64,000 nucleotides of DNA from Sphingobacterium athyrii (GTDB lineage Bacteria; Bacteroidota; Bacteroidia; Sphingobacteriales; Sphingobacteriaceae): the NCBI RefSeq assembly GCF_003071065.1, contig NZ_QCXX01000002.1, positions 744,001 through 808,000 of the forward strand, written 5' to 3'. The notes under the pieces are model-generated. The model was given only the letters and a program-made list of their open reading frames with translations. It was not told where the DNA came from and searched no databases. The number at the start of each line of letters is the position of its first letter. Within the stretch, counting starts at the first letter, position 1. Positions 8,974 to 17,160 of this stretch are shown here, one piece after another. Both the position numbers and the translations under genes were made by a program.

Positions 8974-10655
8974 TCATGGAGCAACTTATGAAGAATGCTA
9001 AAACGATAACTTTAATTGTATTTTTATTTTTGATCAGCGTAGCATTTGGTCAAGAACAGTCTAAGGTTTGGTCCCCAGATCTGGGGAACGGAAAATTCAA
9101 AAATCCTGTGCTCTATGCGGACTATTCCGATCCTGATGTTATCCGTGTGGGCGATGACTACTACATGACAGCTTCCAGCTTCAATTGTGTTCCGGGCCTA
9201 CCTATTCTCCACTCCAATGATCTTGTCAATTGGGAGATTATCAATTATGCCTTGTCGCGCCTCGAATTGGAAGGTGCACCAGCAGGGTTTTTCGATAAAC
9301 CTCAGCATGGGAAAGGTGTATGGGCACCCTGCATCCGTTACCATAACGGGGAGTTTTTGATTTATTGGGGTGATCCGGACTTTGGTATTTATGTGGTCAG
9401 GAGCACCGATATTCGCGGAAAATGGAGCAGACCTATATTGGTTTTACCAGGAAAGGGAAGGATAGACCCCAGCCCGCTGTTTGATGATGATGGACGAATC
9501 TATCTCGTACATGCTTGGGCCGATAGCAGAGCCAAGATGAACAGTGTAATGATGGTCTGTGAATTAGATGCAACGGGGACCAAAGTCGTCAATGACCAGG
9601 CGATGGTCTTTGACGGAAATGATGGGGTCAACCATACTGTTGAAGGTGGTAAGTTTTACAAAAAAGATGGTTATTATTATCTATTGGCGCCTGCTGGGGG
9701 AGTAGCAACAGGCTGGCAGATTGCCTTGCGTTCAAAACAGGTATATGGTCCGTATGAGGTGAAAACTGTACTTGCACAAGGTTCTACGACGATCAATGGC
9801 CCCCATCAAGGCGGTCTTGTCGATACCAAAAGTGGAGAATGGTGGTTTTTGCATTTTCAGGATGTTGGCGCGATCGGACGGATTGCACATTTGCAGCCCG
9901 TGCAGTGGAAGGACGGCTGGCCGGTAATGGGAATCAACGATAAGAATTATTGTGGCGAACCGGTTACTAGCTATCGCAAACCTAATGTCGGTCAATCATA
10001 TCCCGTGAAGAACCCTGTCGAGAACGACGAATTTAATTCGGCTAAGCTCGGTTTGCAATGGAGCTGGCACGCCAACCCCGGGCAGACTTGGGGCTTCCCT
10101 TCGGCCAATGGCTACTTACGCTTGTATGGTCAATATTATCCCCAAGATTTTCGGAACTTATGGCAGGTGCCCAACCTTCTTTTGCAGAAAATTACTGCGC
10201 CCCAGTTTACCGCGACGACAAAGATCAAAGCCGTTTTAAAAAACGATGGTGATAGGGTTGGATTCGTAATCATGGGCTGGGACTACGGATATGTCGCGTT
10301 AAAAAAGACAACTAATGGGTACGAGATCCTGCAGGTACAATGCCAGGATGCCGAACAAAATGGTGCCGAAGAAATTCGTTTCAATAGGGCACTGGATGCG
10401 CTGAGGCCTACCGTCAAATATAATTATCAGACTAAGCTCGAAGAAGTTGATTTATGGATCCGCACACAGGTAGATGTAAAGGGAGATGCACGATTTGAAT
10501 ACAGCACTGATGGTCGTGCTTATTTTCCGCTGGGAGACAAATTTCATATGCGGCAAGGAAAATGGATAGGGGCCAAAATGGGGTACTTTATCCTAAATAG
10601 TACTGCCGATAGCCCGCGTTCATGGGCAGATATAGATTGGTTTAGAGTCGAATAA
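8970..10655 (+). CDS. GH43 family beta-xylosidase/alpha-L-arabinofuranosidase with C-terminal beta-sandwich
   Basis: 561 residues from the first ATG, which overlaps the lyase stop (ATGA). ATG 8988 is an attractive alternative because GGAG lies 7 bases upstream and the signal peptide (MKNAKTITLIVFLFLISVAFGQ in shortened form) starts there. The five-bladed propeller of GH43 is clear: base D54 in DYSDPDV, pKa-tuning D166 in RIDPSPLF and acid E225 in HTVEGGKF (numbering from 8970). After about residue 340 a second beta-sandwich (ENDEFNSAKLGLQWSWHANP) follows, as in GH43 subfamilies acting on arabinoxylan or arabinan. It is the last enzyme of the operon and should act in the periplasm on arabinose or xylose side chains. 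Subfamily and bond are not determined. Confidence 0.9.
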   Translation: MIMEQLMKNAKTITLIVFLFLISVAFGQEQSKVWSPDLGNGKFKNPVLYADYSDPDVIRVGDDYYMTASSFNCVPGLPILHSNDLVNWEIINYALSRLELEGAPAGFFDKPQHGKGVWAPCIRYHNGEFLIYWGDPDFGIYVVRSTDIRGKWSRPILVLPGKGRIDPSPLFDDDGRIYLVHAWADSRAKMNSVMMVCELDATGTKVVNDQAMVFDGNDGVNHTVEGGKFYKKDGYYYLLAPAGGVATGWQIALRSKQVYGPYEVKTVLAQGSTTINGPHQGGLVDTKSGEWWFLHFQDVGAIGRIAHLQPVQWKDGWPVMGINDKNYCGEPVTSYRKPNVGQSYPVKNPVENDEFNSAKLGLQWSWHANPGQTWGFPSANGYLRLYGQYYPQDFRNLWQVPNLLLQKITAPQFTATTKIKAVLKNDGDRVGFVIMGWDYGYVALKKTTNGYEILQVQCQDAEQNGAEEIRFNRALDALRPTVKYNYQTKLEEVDLWIRTQVDVKGDARFEYSTDGRAYFPLGDKFHMRQGKWIGAKMGYFILNSTADSPRSWADIDWFRVE

Positions 10656-10749
10656 AAGGATTTAAGTGTAAACTGAAAATATTTTGTATTTCTGTAACAT
10701 TTTTATGTGGAAACATCCTTGATCTTTTGTATGTTTAACATGATATCCA

Positions 10750-10762
10750 TTTTGATACAAAA
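10750..10762. promoter_or_regulatory. Small palindrome upstream of the LacI-type regulator
   Basis: TTTTG-ATA-CAAAA is a perfect 5-bp inverted repeat with a 3-base spacer, lying 24 bases before the regulator start. Position and symmetry would suit autoregulation, but arms this short occur by chance in AT-rich DNA. The 130-base gap has no exact TAnnTTTG box. Confidence 0.25.
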
Positions 10763-10785
10763 GCGATAGACCTCAACCCATAAAA

Positions 10786-11820
10786 ATGAATAATAAATTG
10801 ACAATATCAGATATTGCTGCAGCTTTGAACATCTCTAAGGCGACAGTCTCCCTCGTATTGAATGGAAAGGCAAAACAAGCAAAAATAAGCAAGAAGATGG
10901 AGGATAAGGTACTCCAATACATGGAAGAGGTTGGATATCGCCCTAATCTTTTTGCTCAGGGACTTCGCACAGGAAAAACAAAGATCATTGGTATGCTTGT
11001 AGAGGATATTTCCGATCCTTTCTTTTCAGCAATTGCCCGTCATGCTGAGGAAGTTGCGTATGAGAAAGGATATAAGATCGTTTATTGTAGCACTGAAAAC
11101 AATACAAAAAAGACAAAGGAGATGTTGCACATGTATCGAGGTCAGAAGATCGATGGATACATTATCGCGCCGCCTCCGGGAATAGAAAAAGAAGTGAAAG
11201 AATTGATCAAAGATGGTTATCCCGTTGTCCTATTTGACAGGACGCTGAAGGGAGTGAATGCGGATACCGTTTTGGTCGATAATTATGAAAGTGCATACCA
11301 AGGTACAGAACATCTGATTAATAATGGGTACAATGCCATTGGTTTTATCACGCTTATTTCCGACCAGGTGCAGATGAAATCCCGTTTACAGGGATACACG
11401 GATGCCCTAACCAATGCAGGACTTGACCCCGTTGTCTTGAATATACAATATCATGGGGAGGAGGGGGAAAGTGTTCGGGAAATAGAAGGACTGCTGCTTG
11501 GAGAGCGAAAACTCGATGCATTATTTTTTGCCACAAACTATATTGCAGATAACGGGCTTGAAGCGATTGCTAATTTACAGTTGGAGATTCCCAAAGATTT
11601 GGGAATAATGGTCTTTGACGACAACAAGATGTATAAGTTTTTTCATCCGCCAATTACGGCTATTGCGCAGCCGGTCAAAGAAATTTCGGAATTCTCCATT
11701 AATTTACTGCTAAAAAGATTGGCTGAATCAGAGCAGCAGGGAACGATTAAGAAAGTGGTATTGTCCAATCAATTGGTGATCAGAAAATCAACGGAAAAAA
11801 GAACCATTAAATCGAGTTGA
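10786..11820 (+). CDS. LacI/GalR-family transcriptional regulator
   Basis: 344 residues, normal family length. The N-terminal helix-turn-helix is typical (TISDIAAALNISKATVSLVLNG, then a hinge helix near YRPNLFAQGLRTGKT). The periplasmic-binding-protein-like sensor domain runs from about 64 to 335 (IIGMLVEDISDPFFSAIARH, DGYIIAPP, DALFFATNY, GIMVFDDNKMYKFFHPPITAI). Proteins of this family bind DNA as dimers and respond to a sugar or sugar phosphate. It sits 130 bases after the GH43 gene on the same strand and is followed by a terminator, so it probably regulates the upstream degradation operon. That link rests on position only. Confidence 0.9.
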   Translation: MNNKLTISDIAAALNISKATVSLVLNGKAKQAKISKKMEDKVLQYMEEVGYRPNLFAQGLRTGKTKIIGMLVEDISDPFFSAIARHAEEVAYEKGYKIVYCSTENNTKKTKEMLHMYRGQKIDGYIIAPPPGIEKEVKELIKDGYPVVLFDRTLKGVNADTVLVDNYESAYQGTEHLINNGYNAIGFITLISDQVQMKSRLQGYTDALTNAGLDPVVLNIQYHGEEGESVREIEGLLLGERKLDALFFATNYIADNGLEAIANLQLEIPKDLGIMVFDDNKMYKFFHPPITAIAQPVKEISEFSINLLLKRLAESEQQGTIKKVVLSNQLVIRKSTEKRTIKSS

Positions 11821-11897
11821 GTAGTTAACTCGTGTGAAATGAATAGTGTTTTCAATGTTTTTTGAGATAAATTGCAAGATGCTTAAGTATATTGGAT

Positions 11898-11922
11898 AAA
11901 GCGCACTACTGTAGTGCGCTTT
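11898..11922. terminator. Bidirectional terminator between regulator and alcohol dehydrogenase
   Basis: Perfect 11-bp stem (AAAGCGCACTA / TAGTGCGCTTT) with a 3-base loop. It lies 78 bases after the LacI-type stop and 80 bases beyond the stop of the convergent dehydrogenase gene. A/T runs flank both sides, so it can serve both strands. Confidence 0.85.
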
Positions 11923-12001
11923 AAAGTGTGGCTGCTGAACTGGACTCCAATGAGCCGATGATCCGATCGAAATTCCAGTTTGCTAAACCCCTTAAATGTG
12001 A

Positions 12002-13153
12002 TTACCCATTAAAGATAACACCGTCGTAACAGGCATTATAAATGGCCTTGAGATCTTCCAATACCGGAACTCGTGGGTTGAATCCTGTACATGGATCTAG
12101 CAAGGCGTTGTTTGTCATGTAATCGATATTTTTCTCCCAATCTGCTTTGGAAATTCCAAATTCTTTGATGGACGAAATATTATTTACCTCAGCACGTAGC
12201 GTTTCAATGGCTTGTGCCAGCTCTTCAGCTGTTTCTTTGCCGATCACTTTCGCTAAATCAGGGAAACGCGTGGAAACCTTGGCGTTATAACGGATGACAT
12301 TGGGTAAGAAGATCGCGTTTGCAGCACCATGCGGAATACCATACAGTGCGCCGACCTGATGGGATAGGGAGTGCACGATACCTAACCAGGCATTGTTAAA
12401 TGCCAATCCTGCCATGAAGGATGCGTCGTGCATGTTTTGACGGGCTTGGATATTTGTCGGGTTGTTGACCGCTTCCTTTAGATTATTGAACACAATTTCT
12501 AAGCCACCCTTAGCCAGTACATCGGCATAATTGTCATCGATGTTGGATACATAGGCTTCCACACAGTGCGTAAGGGCATCCAGGCCCGTGTTGGCTGTGA
12601 TATGGGCCGGCATTGACGCACAGACTTCGCCGTCAACAATAGCGATATCGGGTGTCAGTTCATACGAAACAATCGGGTATTTGACGCCTTTTTCGCGGTC
12701 GGTGATGACAGCCAGACCAGTTGTCTCGGTACCGGTACCACTGGTGGATGGGATGGCGATAAACTTTGCCTTGTTGCGCAAGGTAGGTACCGTAAAAGGT
12801 TTGACCAAAGCATCGAAATCAGCCTCTGGATATTCGTAGAATACCCACATCATCTTAGCAGCATCAATCGCTGAGCAACCGCCAAGACCGACGATCCAAT
12901 CGGGCTGAAACTCACGCATCGCTGCTGCTCCCTTGAAACTTGTAGCTGATGATGGATCTTCCTCTACGCCATCGAAAACAAACGTTTCAAGACCTGCTTC
13001 CTGTAGAAATGCAATTGATCTATCCAACGTTCCGCTTTGACGCATCGAATTTCCCCCTGTCACGATAAAGGCTTTCTGACCTTTAATATTCTTCAGTTCT
13101 GCAAGGCTTCCTGCGCCGTGGAATACTTCTCCTGCAATAAATAATTTGCTCAT
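12002..13153 (-). CDS. Iron-containing alcohol dehydrogenase
   Basis: 383 residues, the usual length of group III Fe-dependent alcohol dehydrogenases. The N-terminal nucleotide-binding part shows VGLGGCSAIDAAK and IPSTSGTGTETT (binding of NAD(P) phosphates). The metal site is complete: GLDALTHCVEAY gives Asp and His, GIVHSLSHQVGALYGIPHG gives two further His. Such enzymes reduce aldehydes or oxidise primary alcohols and diols in the cytoplasm. It reads on the minus strand with an AraC-family gene just upstream in the same orientation and a -7 box in the 68-base gap, so it probably has its own promoter under AraC control. The substrate (propanediol, lactaldehyde, butanol type) cannot be told. 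Confidence 0.92.
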   Translation of the reverse strand: MSKLFIAGEVFHGAGSLAELKNIKGQKAFIVTGGNSMRQSGTLDRSIAFLQEAGLETFVFDGVEEDPSSATSFKGAAAMREFQPDWIVGLGGCSAIDAAKMMWVFYEYPEADFDALVKPFTVPTLRNKAKFIAIPSTSGTGTETTGLAVITDREKGVKYPIVSYELTPDIAIVDGEVCASMPAHITANTGLDALTHCVEAYVSNIDDNYADVLAKGGLEIVFNNLKEAVNNPTNIQARQNMHDASFMAGLAFNNAWLGIVHSLSHQVGALYGIPHGAANAIFLPNVIRYNAKVSTRFPDLAKVIGKETAEELAQAIETLRAEVNNISSIKEFGISKADWEKNIDYMTNNALLDPCTGFNPRVPVLEDLKAIYNACYDGVIFNG

Positions 13154-13177
13154 TGTTGTATCTTTTATTTAATGCTT

Positions 13178-13185
13178 CAAAGATA
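13178..13185 (-). promoter_or_regulatory. -7 promoter box of the alcohol dehydrogenase gene
   Basis: On the minus strand the bases read TATCTTTG, an exact TAnnTTTG match, 25 bases before the ATG. No clear -33 TTTG is seen, which would suit an activator-dependent promoter. Confidence 0.6.
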
Positions 13186-13221
13186 GCGTGGCAATGGGCC
13201 TCGATTATTACACAAACAGGA

Positions 13222-14097
13222 CTACGTGTTATACATTTGAGCCAACTCATTTTGGAGCTGGGTCGGTGTTTCATTGAGCTTTGCTTTCACAAATTTGTTC
13301 AGCGCTGCTGGGGAGTTGAACCCCAGGTCAAAGGCAATTTCTTTGTGGGTAATGTCTGCAAACATGAGCTGCCGCTTGATTTCGGTCATGATCCGGTTGT
13401 GGATGGTATTGATCGCGGTGTCCCCACAATGTTTTTTGGTAATGGCATTGAGCTTTTTGGGTGTGATGTAAAGCTGATCGGCATAGTATTGTACCGAGCG
13501 CTCTTCTTTGTAGTTTTCGTTGAGCAATTTTTTGAATTCGATATACAGACTTTGGTCTGCTGTTTTAGTTCCCAGAACGGGGTGCTGCCCATGTACGGAT
13601 TCAATGAGTTTGAGCAAAAATATCTTGATGTAAAAGCGTGCTTCTTCTTTGCGGACCAAACTTGGATTTTGATAAATATCCTGTATAAGCTTGATTGTAT
13701 GGATACTCTCGGCAAATTCGTCGGTTGACAAAACCGTATTGTTGAGTTGGGTTGACAGGTTGATATTATAGGGGCTCAACTCATTTTTGAGGATATCCGA
13801 ACAGAATAACACCTCTTCAAACAAGATGATTTTGCCGGCCACCTGATCAGAAAAAGCCTGTATGGCATGCACCTGATCCGGGAAGATGACCGAAATCCGG
13901 CTGCTGTTCAGGATGTACTGTCGGTCTTCGATCTGTAGTCGTAGTTCGCCTTCCTGAATCACGAAGATGCAAAAATGGTCTTTTTGATGTGGCGCTGTGT
14001 AAGCCTGTAAATGCTCGGCATCAAGGTCAAACACACGGAAAGATAGTTTCTTGTCTTCTATTTTGTTGATCTGCTTTTTAAGGTGTAGTCGTTCCAT
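13222..14097 (-). CDS. AraC-family transcriptional regulator upstream of the alcohol dehydrogenase
   Basis: 291 residues from ATG at 14097. A longer reading would begin with a TTG at 14130, but that codon lies inside a promoter -7 box, so I reject it. A cupin-like N-terminal domain (HFCIFVIQEGELRLQIEDRQYILNSS in part, with an FPDQVHAI strand) precedes two C-terminal helix-turn-helix units (VQYYADQLYITPKKLNAITK and HKEIAFDLGFNSPAALNKFV). Proteins of this type usually activate a nearby catabolic gene. The dehydrogenase gene begins 68 bases downstream on the same strand, with its own -7 box, and is the likely target. Confidence 0.9.
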   Translation of the reverse strand: MERLHLKKQINKIEDKKLSFRVFDLDAEHLQAYTAPHQKDHFCIFVIQEGELRLQIEDRQYILNSSRISVIFPDQVHAIQAFSDQVAGKIILFEEVLFCSDILKNELSPYNINLSTQLNNTVLSTDEFAESIHTIKLIQDIYQNPSLVRKEEARFYIKIFLLKLIESVHGQHPVLGTKTADQSLYIEFKKLLNENYKEERSVQYYADQLYITPKKLNAITKKHCGDTAINTIHNRIMTEIKRQLMFADITHKEIAFDLGFNSPAALNKFVKAKLNETPTQLQNELAQMYNT

Positions 14098-14127
14098 CAA
14101 TTCGTTTCTGCTGTTTAAAAAGAAAGG

Positions 14128-14135
14128 CAAAGGTA
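14128..14135 (-). promoter_or_regulatory. -7 promoter box of the AraC-family gene
   Basis: Minus strand TACCTTTG matches TAnnTTTG exactly, 30 bases before ATG 14097. Its final TTG is the spurious upstream start codon of a longer reading frame. No convincing -33 element. Confidence 0.55.
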
Positions 14136-14357
14136 GCCATTTAAATTCAGCGACGATGTGCTATTTAGGTTTTGTGACAAGCAAAATACAGCCCTAGAAT
14201 AATCCGAAAATTGAGGTCGAAATGCTTTTTCTATACCTATAGCCACATAAATTTTATTATTTCACAAACATAAGCAGCTATCATCTTGTTAAAAGGTTAG
14301 GCAACTTATATGGCTTTGAGAGCGGCCTTTTAAGATTAATCAAAAAAACTATTTCAA

Positions 14358-14927
14358 GTGAAAAAAATAATACATATCTCAATCCTCACTTTGTTGATCT
14401 CTTCGTGTAACAATGGGGGCGGTGATATTCAGCAAAGAGAAGAGCGACTCGTGCAAAAGGAACAGGAATTCGCTAACAAAGAGGCGGAATATAAAGCCTT
14501 GCTTGCCATGCGTGATAGTCTGATGGCGAGCAAAGTAAGCCAGAGCGATTCAGTCTCCCGTACGCAAGCATGGCCTGATTCATTGGCTGGACAATGGAGC
14601 AGCCGTCTGGTCTGCCGCTCGTCGACCTGCGGTAATTATGTCATCGGCGATCAGCGAAACGAACAGTGGCAATTTGTCGCTGACTCCACTGGGCTGTATG
14701 TCAAGACCTCCACAAAAAATAAAACCATGCAGCTTTTTAAAGGCAGCTTGCAGGATAATCGGCTCAGGTTAGTCGGGGTGGGTGACAGTGTCGGCGATAA
14801 AAGCGCTGGGATTCAGGTCAACATTGATCTGGTCGGTACCAAACTGATGCGTGGAACGCAGACAATCTATACAAAAGGGGATTGTCAGGCGACTTTTTCT
14901 GTTGAACTTATACCCAATGAAAAATGA
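14358..14927 (+). CDS. Predicted lipoprotein of unknown function, GTG start
   Basis: 189 residues from a GTG start. A short lipoprotein signal ends in LISSC (lipobox Cys17). A charged, Glu-rich coiled-coil-like stretch (about 25-60, ERLVQKEQEFANKEAEYKA) follows, then a beta-rich C-terminal domain (about 70-185) with Cys in VCRSSTCGNY and GDCQATF. I do not recognise the family. Its stop overlaps the antiporter ATG by 4 bases (ATGA), so translation is probably coupled. This hints at an envelope role linked to ion homeostasis, which is inference from position. Confidence 0.75.
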   Translation: MKKIIHISILTLLISSCNNGGGDIQQREERLVQKEQEFANKEAEYKALLAMRDSLMASKVSQSDSVSRTQAWPDSLAGQWSSRLVCRSSTCGNYVIGDQRNEQWQFVADSTGLYVKTSTKNKTMQLFKGSLQDNRLRLVGVGDSVGDKSAGIQVNIDLVGTKLMRGTQTIYTKGDCQATFSVELIPNEK

Positions 14928-17047
14928 TTATAGCCAGTATACATCATATTACTTTTCCCGTCGAAGACCCCTTGCTCAAATTTTTTATTGAGCTGCTGAT
15001 TATCTTGCTGGTACCTTTGCTGCTCAATAAAATAAAAATCCCCCATTTGTTGGGCCTGTTGGTCGCGGGGGCAATTGTGGGGCCCTATGGCTTCAACCTC
15101 CTGTCGCGGGATAGCAGCGTGGTGGTGACAGGTACGACGGGTTTGCTCTATATCATGTTTCTAGCAGGGCTGGAAATCGATATGGGCGACTTTAAAAAGA
15201 ATAAATGGAAAAGTATTACTTTTTCCATCTATACCTTTTTGGCTCCATTTATCCTCGGATTTATCGGAGGCTACTATCTCCTGCATTTTTCGCTGTCCAC
15301 CTCCATTTTATTTGCGAGCTTGTTCTCTTCCCATACTTTGATTGTGTATCCCTTGGTCAGTAACCTGGGGATCGCAAAAAATCCGGCAGTCAATATTACT
15401 GTAGGTGGCACCATGATTACGGATGTGCTTTCGCTTTTGGTATTGGCTGTGATCGTTGGTCTTTCCCAGGGTGATGTGGATGCGGCCTTTTGGATTCGGC
15501 TGAGCATTTCCATGATTGCATTTGCCCTGGTTGTACTGCTGATCTTTCCGCTGATAGCCCGTTGGTTTTTTAAAAATGTGGCCGATAAGATATCGCAGTA
15601 TATATTTGTAGTCGTGATGATTTACCTGGCTTCGATTTTGGCCGAACTGGCGGGGATCGAGTCTATTATCGGTGCATTCTTCGCAGGGTTGGCACTCAAT
15701 CGCCTGATCCCGCATACTTCTTCGTTGATGAATAGGATTGAATTTGTGGGTAATGCGATTTTCATCCCATTTTTTCTGATCAGCGTAGGCATGCTGATTG
15801 ATTTTTCAGCCTTTTTCAAAAGCTGGGAAACCCTTGGTGTAGCAGCGATCATGCTGGTCGCATCCATTGGTGGTAAATATATAGCTGCCATCCTGACCCA
15901 AAAAACTTTTCGGCTGAGCAAGGAGGAGGGCCTCCTGATTTTTGGAATGAGCGCCGCATCTGCTGCGGCAACATTAGCGGCGGTCATGGTAGGCTATAAT
16001 ATCGTCCTCGGACAGACGGCAGACGGCGAACCTATTCGTTTGCTCAATGAGCATGTACTAAATGGCAGTATTTTGCTGATCCTGATCTCCTGTACCATAT
16101 CGTCTTTTGTGGCGATGTCCAATGCACAGCGTATTGCGGAGGTGGATCGGGAAAATACCATCGCAGGGGACAAACAGCCGAATGCTCATATTTTATTGCC
16201 GATCAATAGTGAACAGATGACCGAGAAGATAATCAATTTAGGACTGTTGATGCGTACGAAATCAAAGGACGATCAGCTGTATGCCCTAAATATTATCAGC
16301 GAGGACAAAAATGAATCCTCAGTCAAGAATGCGGCAAAAATCTTGGAGGCAGCGGTAAAACTCGGCGCAGCGGCTGATGTGCAGGTACAGCCGATCACAC
16401 GTCACGATAATGAGGTTGTAGCTGGTATCAACAATGTGATCAAAGAGAAAAATATTACGGATCTACTGATGGGTTTGGATAAGGATAAAGGTTTTTCAAC
16501 TTCTTTCATGTATAATTTATACAATGGCTACCTGAAGAATGAACATGTCAATTTGATTTTGTACAGTGCCATACAACCTATTTCTACAGTAAAGGAATAT
16601 GTCGTGCTTATTCCACCATTGGCTTATCGGGAGCCGGGTTTTTTTGAGGCTTTGTCAAAAATATGGAATATTGCCCGAAATTCGGGGTCGCCTTTAAAAT
16701 TTTATACCACGGCGGATATCATCGAAATCCTGCATCGAATCATTAAAAGATCGGCTGTTGAAGCTTCATTTGTAAACATCGCCAAATGGGGCGAAGTGGA
16801 TCAGGTCATCGCTGATTTAAAATCCGATCAAGGGCTGATTGTGCTGATGGCCGACCGTAACCGCTTTTCGTATAAATCCCCGATCCATACCATTACGCAA
16901 TACCTGAATGAAAACCGGATCGAAAATAATTATCTGCTGATTTATCCCTATACGGAAAGCATTGCGGATGCCGCAGAAAAACGTGCGATCAACAACCATC
17001 AGGATTTTGCCGAAATTGGTAAATTAATACAGAAGGTATTTCGATAA
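14924..17047 (+). CDS. CPA2-family cation:proton antiporter with C-terminal USP-like domain
   Basis: 707 residues. About twelve hydrophobic segments fill residues 15-395, with the family signatures IPHLLGLLVAGAIVGPYG near the N-terminus, GLEIDMGDFKK, SSHTLIVYPLVSNLG and IESIIGAFFAGLALNRLIP. Residues 420-705 are soluble and resemble two universal-stress-like domains (NAHILLPINSEQMTEKIINL, EYVVLIPPLAYREPGFFEAL). The protein should exchange Na+ or K+ for H+ at the inner membrane. It overlaps the lipoprotein stop by 4 bases. With the MscS channel and glucosylglycerol genes nearby it may belong to the cell's osmotic and ionic defence. Ion specificity is unknown. Confidence 0.9.
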   Translation: MIIASIHHITFPVEDPLLKFFIELLIILLVPLLLNKIKIPHLLGLLVAGAIVGPYGFNLLSRDSSVVVTGTTGLLYIMFLAGLEIDMGDFKKNKWKSITFSIYTFLAPFILGFIGGYYLLHFSLSTSILFASLFSSHTLIVYPLVSNLGIAKNPAVNITVGGTMITDVLSLLVLAVIVGLSQGDVDAAFWIRLSISMIAFALVVLLIFPLIARWFFKNVADKISQYIFVVVMIYLASILAELAGIESIIGAFFAGLALNRLIPHTSSLMNRIEFVGNAIFIPFFLISVGMLIDFSAFFKSWETLGVAAIMLVASIGGKYIAAILTQKTFRLSKEEGLLIFGMSAASAAATLAAVMVGYNIVLGQTADGEPIRLLNEHVLNGSILLILISCTISSFVAMSNAQRIAEVDRENTIAGDKQPNAHILLPINSEQMTEKIINLGLLMRTKSKDDQLYALNIISEDKNESSVKNAAKILEAAVKLGAAADVQVQPITRHDNEVVAGINNVIKEKNITDLLMGLDKDKGFSTSFMYNLYNGYLKNEHVNLILYSAIQPISTVKEYVVLIPPLAYREPGFFEALSKIWNIARNSGSPLKFYTTADIIEILHRIIKRSAVEASFVNIAKWGEVDQVIADLKSDQGLIVLMADRNRFSYKSPIHTITQYLNENRIENNYLLIYPYTESIADAAEKRAINNHQDFAEIGKLIQKVFR

Positions 17048-17060
17048 CCTATTGTTTAAA

Positions 17061-17102
17061 CGTCGGATAGCACTTTAATTTGACTTAAAATGCTATTCGA
17101 CG
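17061..17102. terminator. Stem-loop between convergent antiporter and symporter genes
   Basis: A 12-bp stem (CGTCGGATAGCA / TGCTATTCGACG, one G-T wobble) extends inward with TTTAA/TTAAA around a 6-base loop. It lies between convergent stops at 17047 and 17161. There is no long T run, but the position suits a bidirectional terminator. Confidence 0.6.
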
Positions 17103-17160
17103 AATAATCGCGCATGGTTTACTTAATAGTACCAGAAAAAAATGCAACTATTTCAATCAG

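Noticed and set aside
13153..13728. 191-codon plus-strand frame opposite the AraC gene
   Set aside because: It is antisense to recognisable AraC motifs; the composition is low-complexity Phe/Val/Cys typical of shadows.
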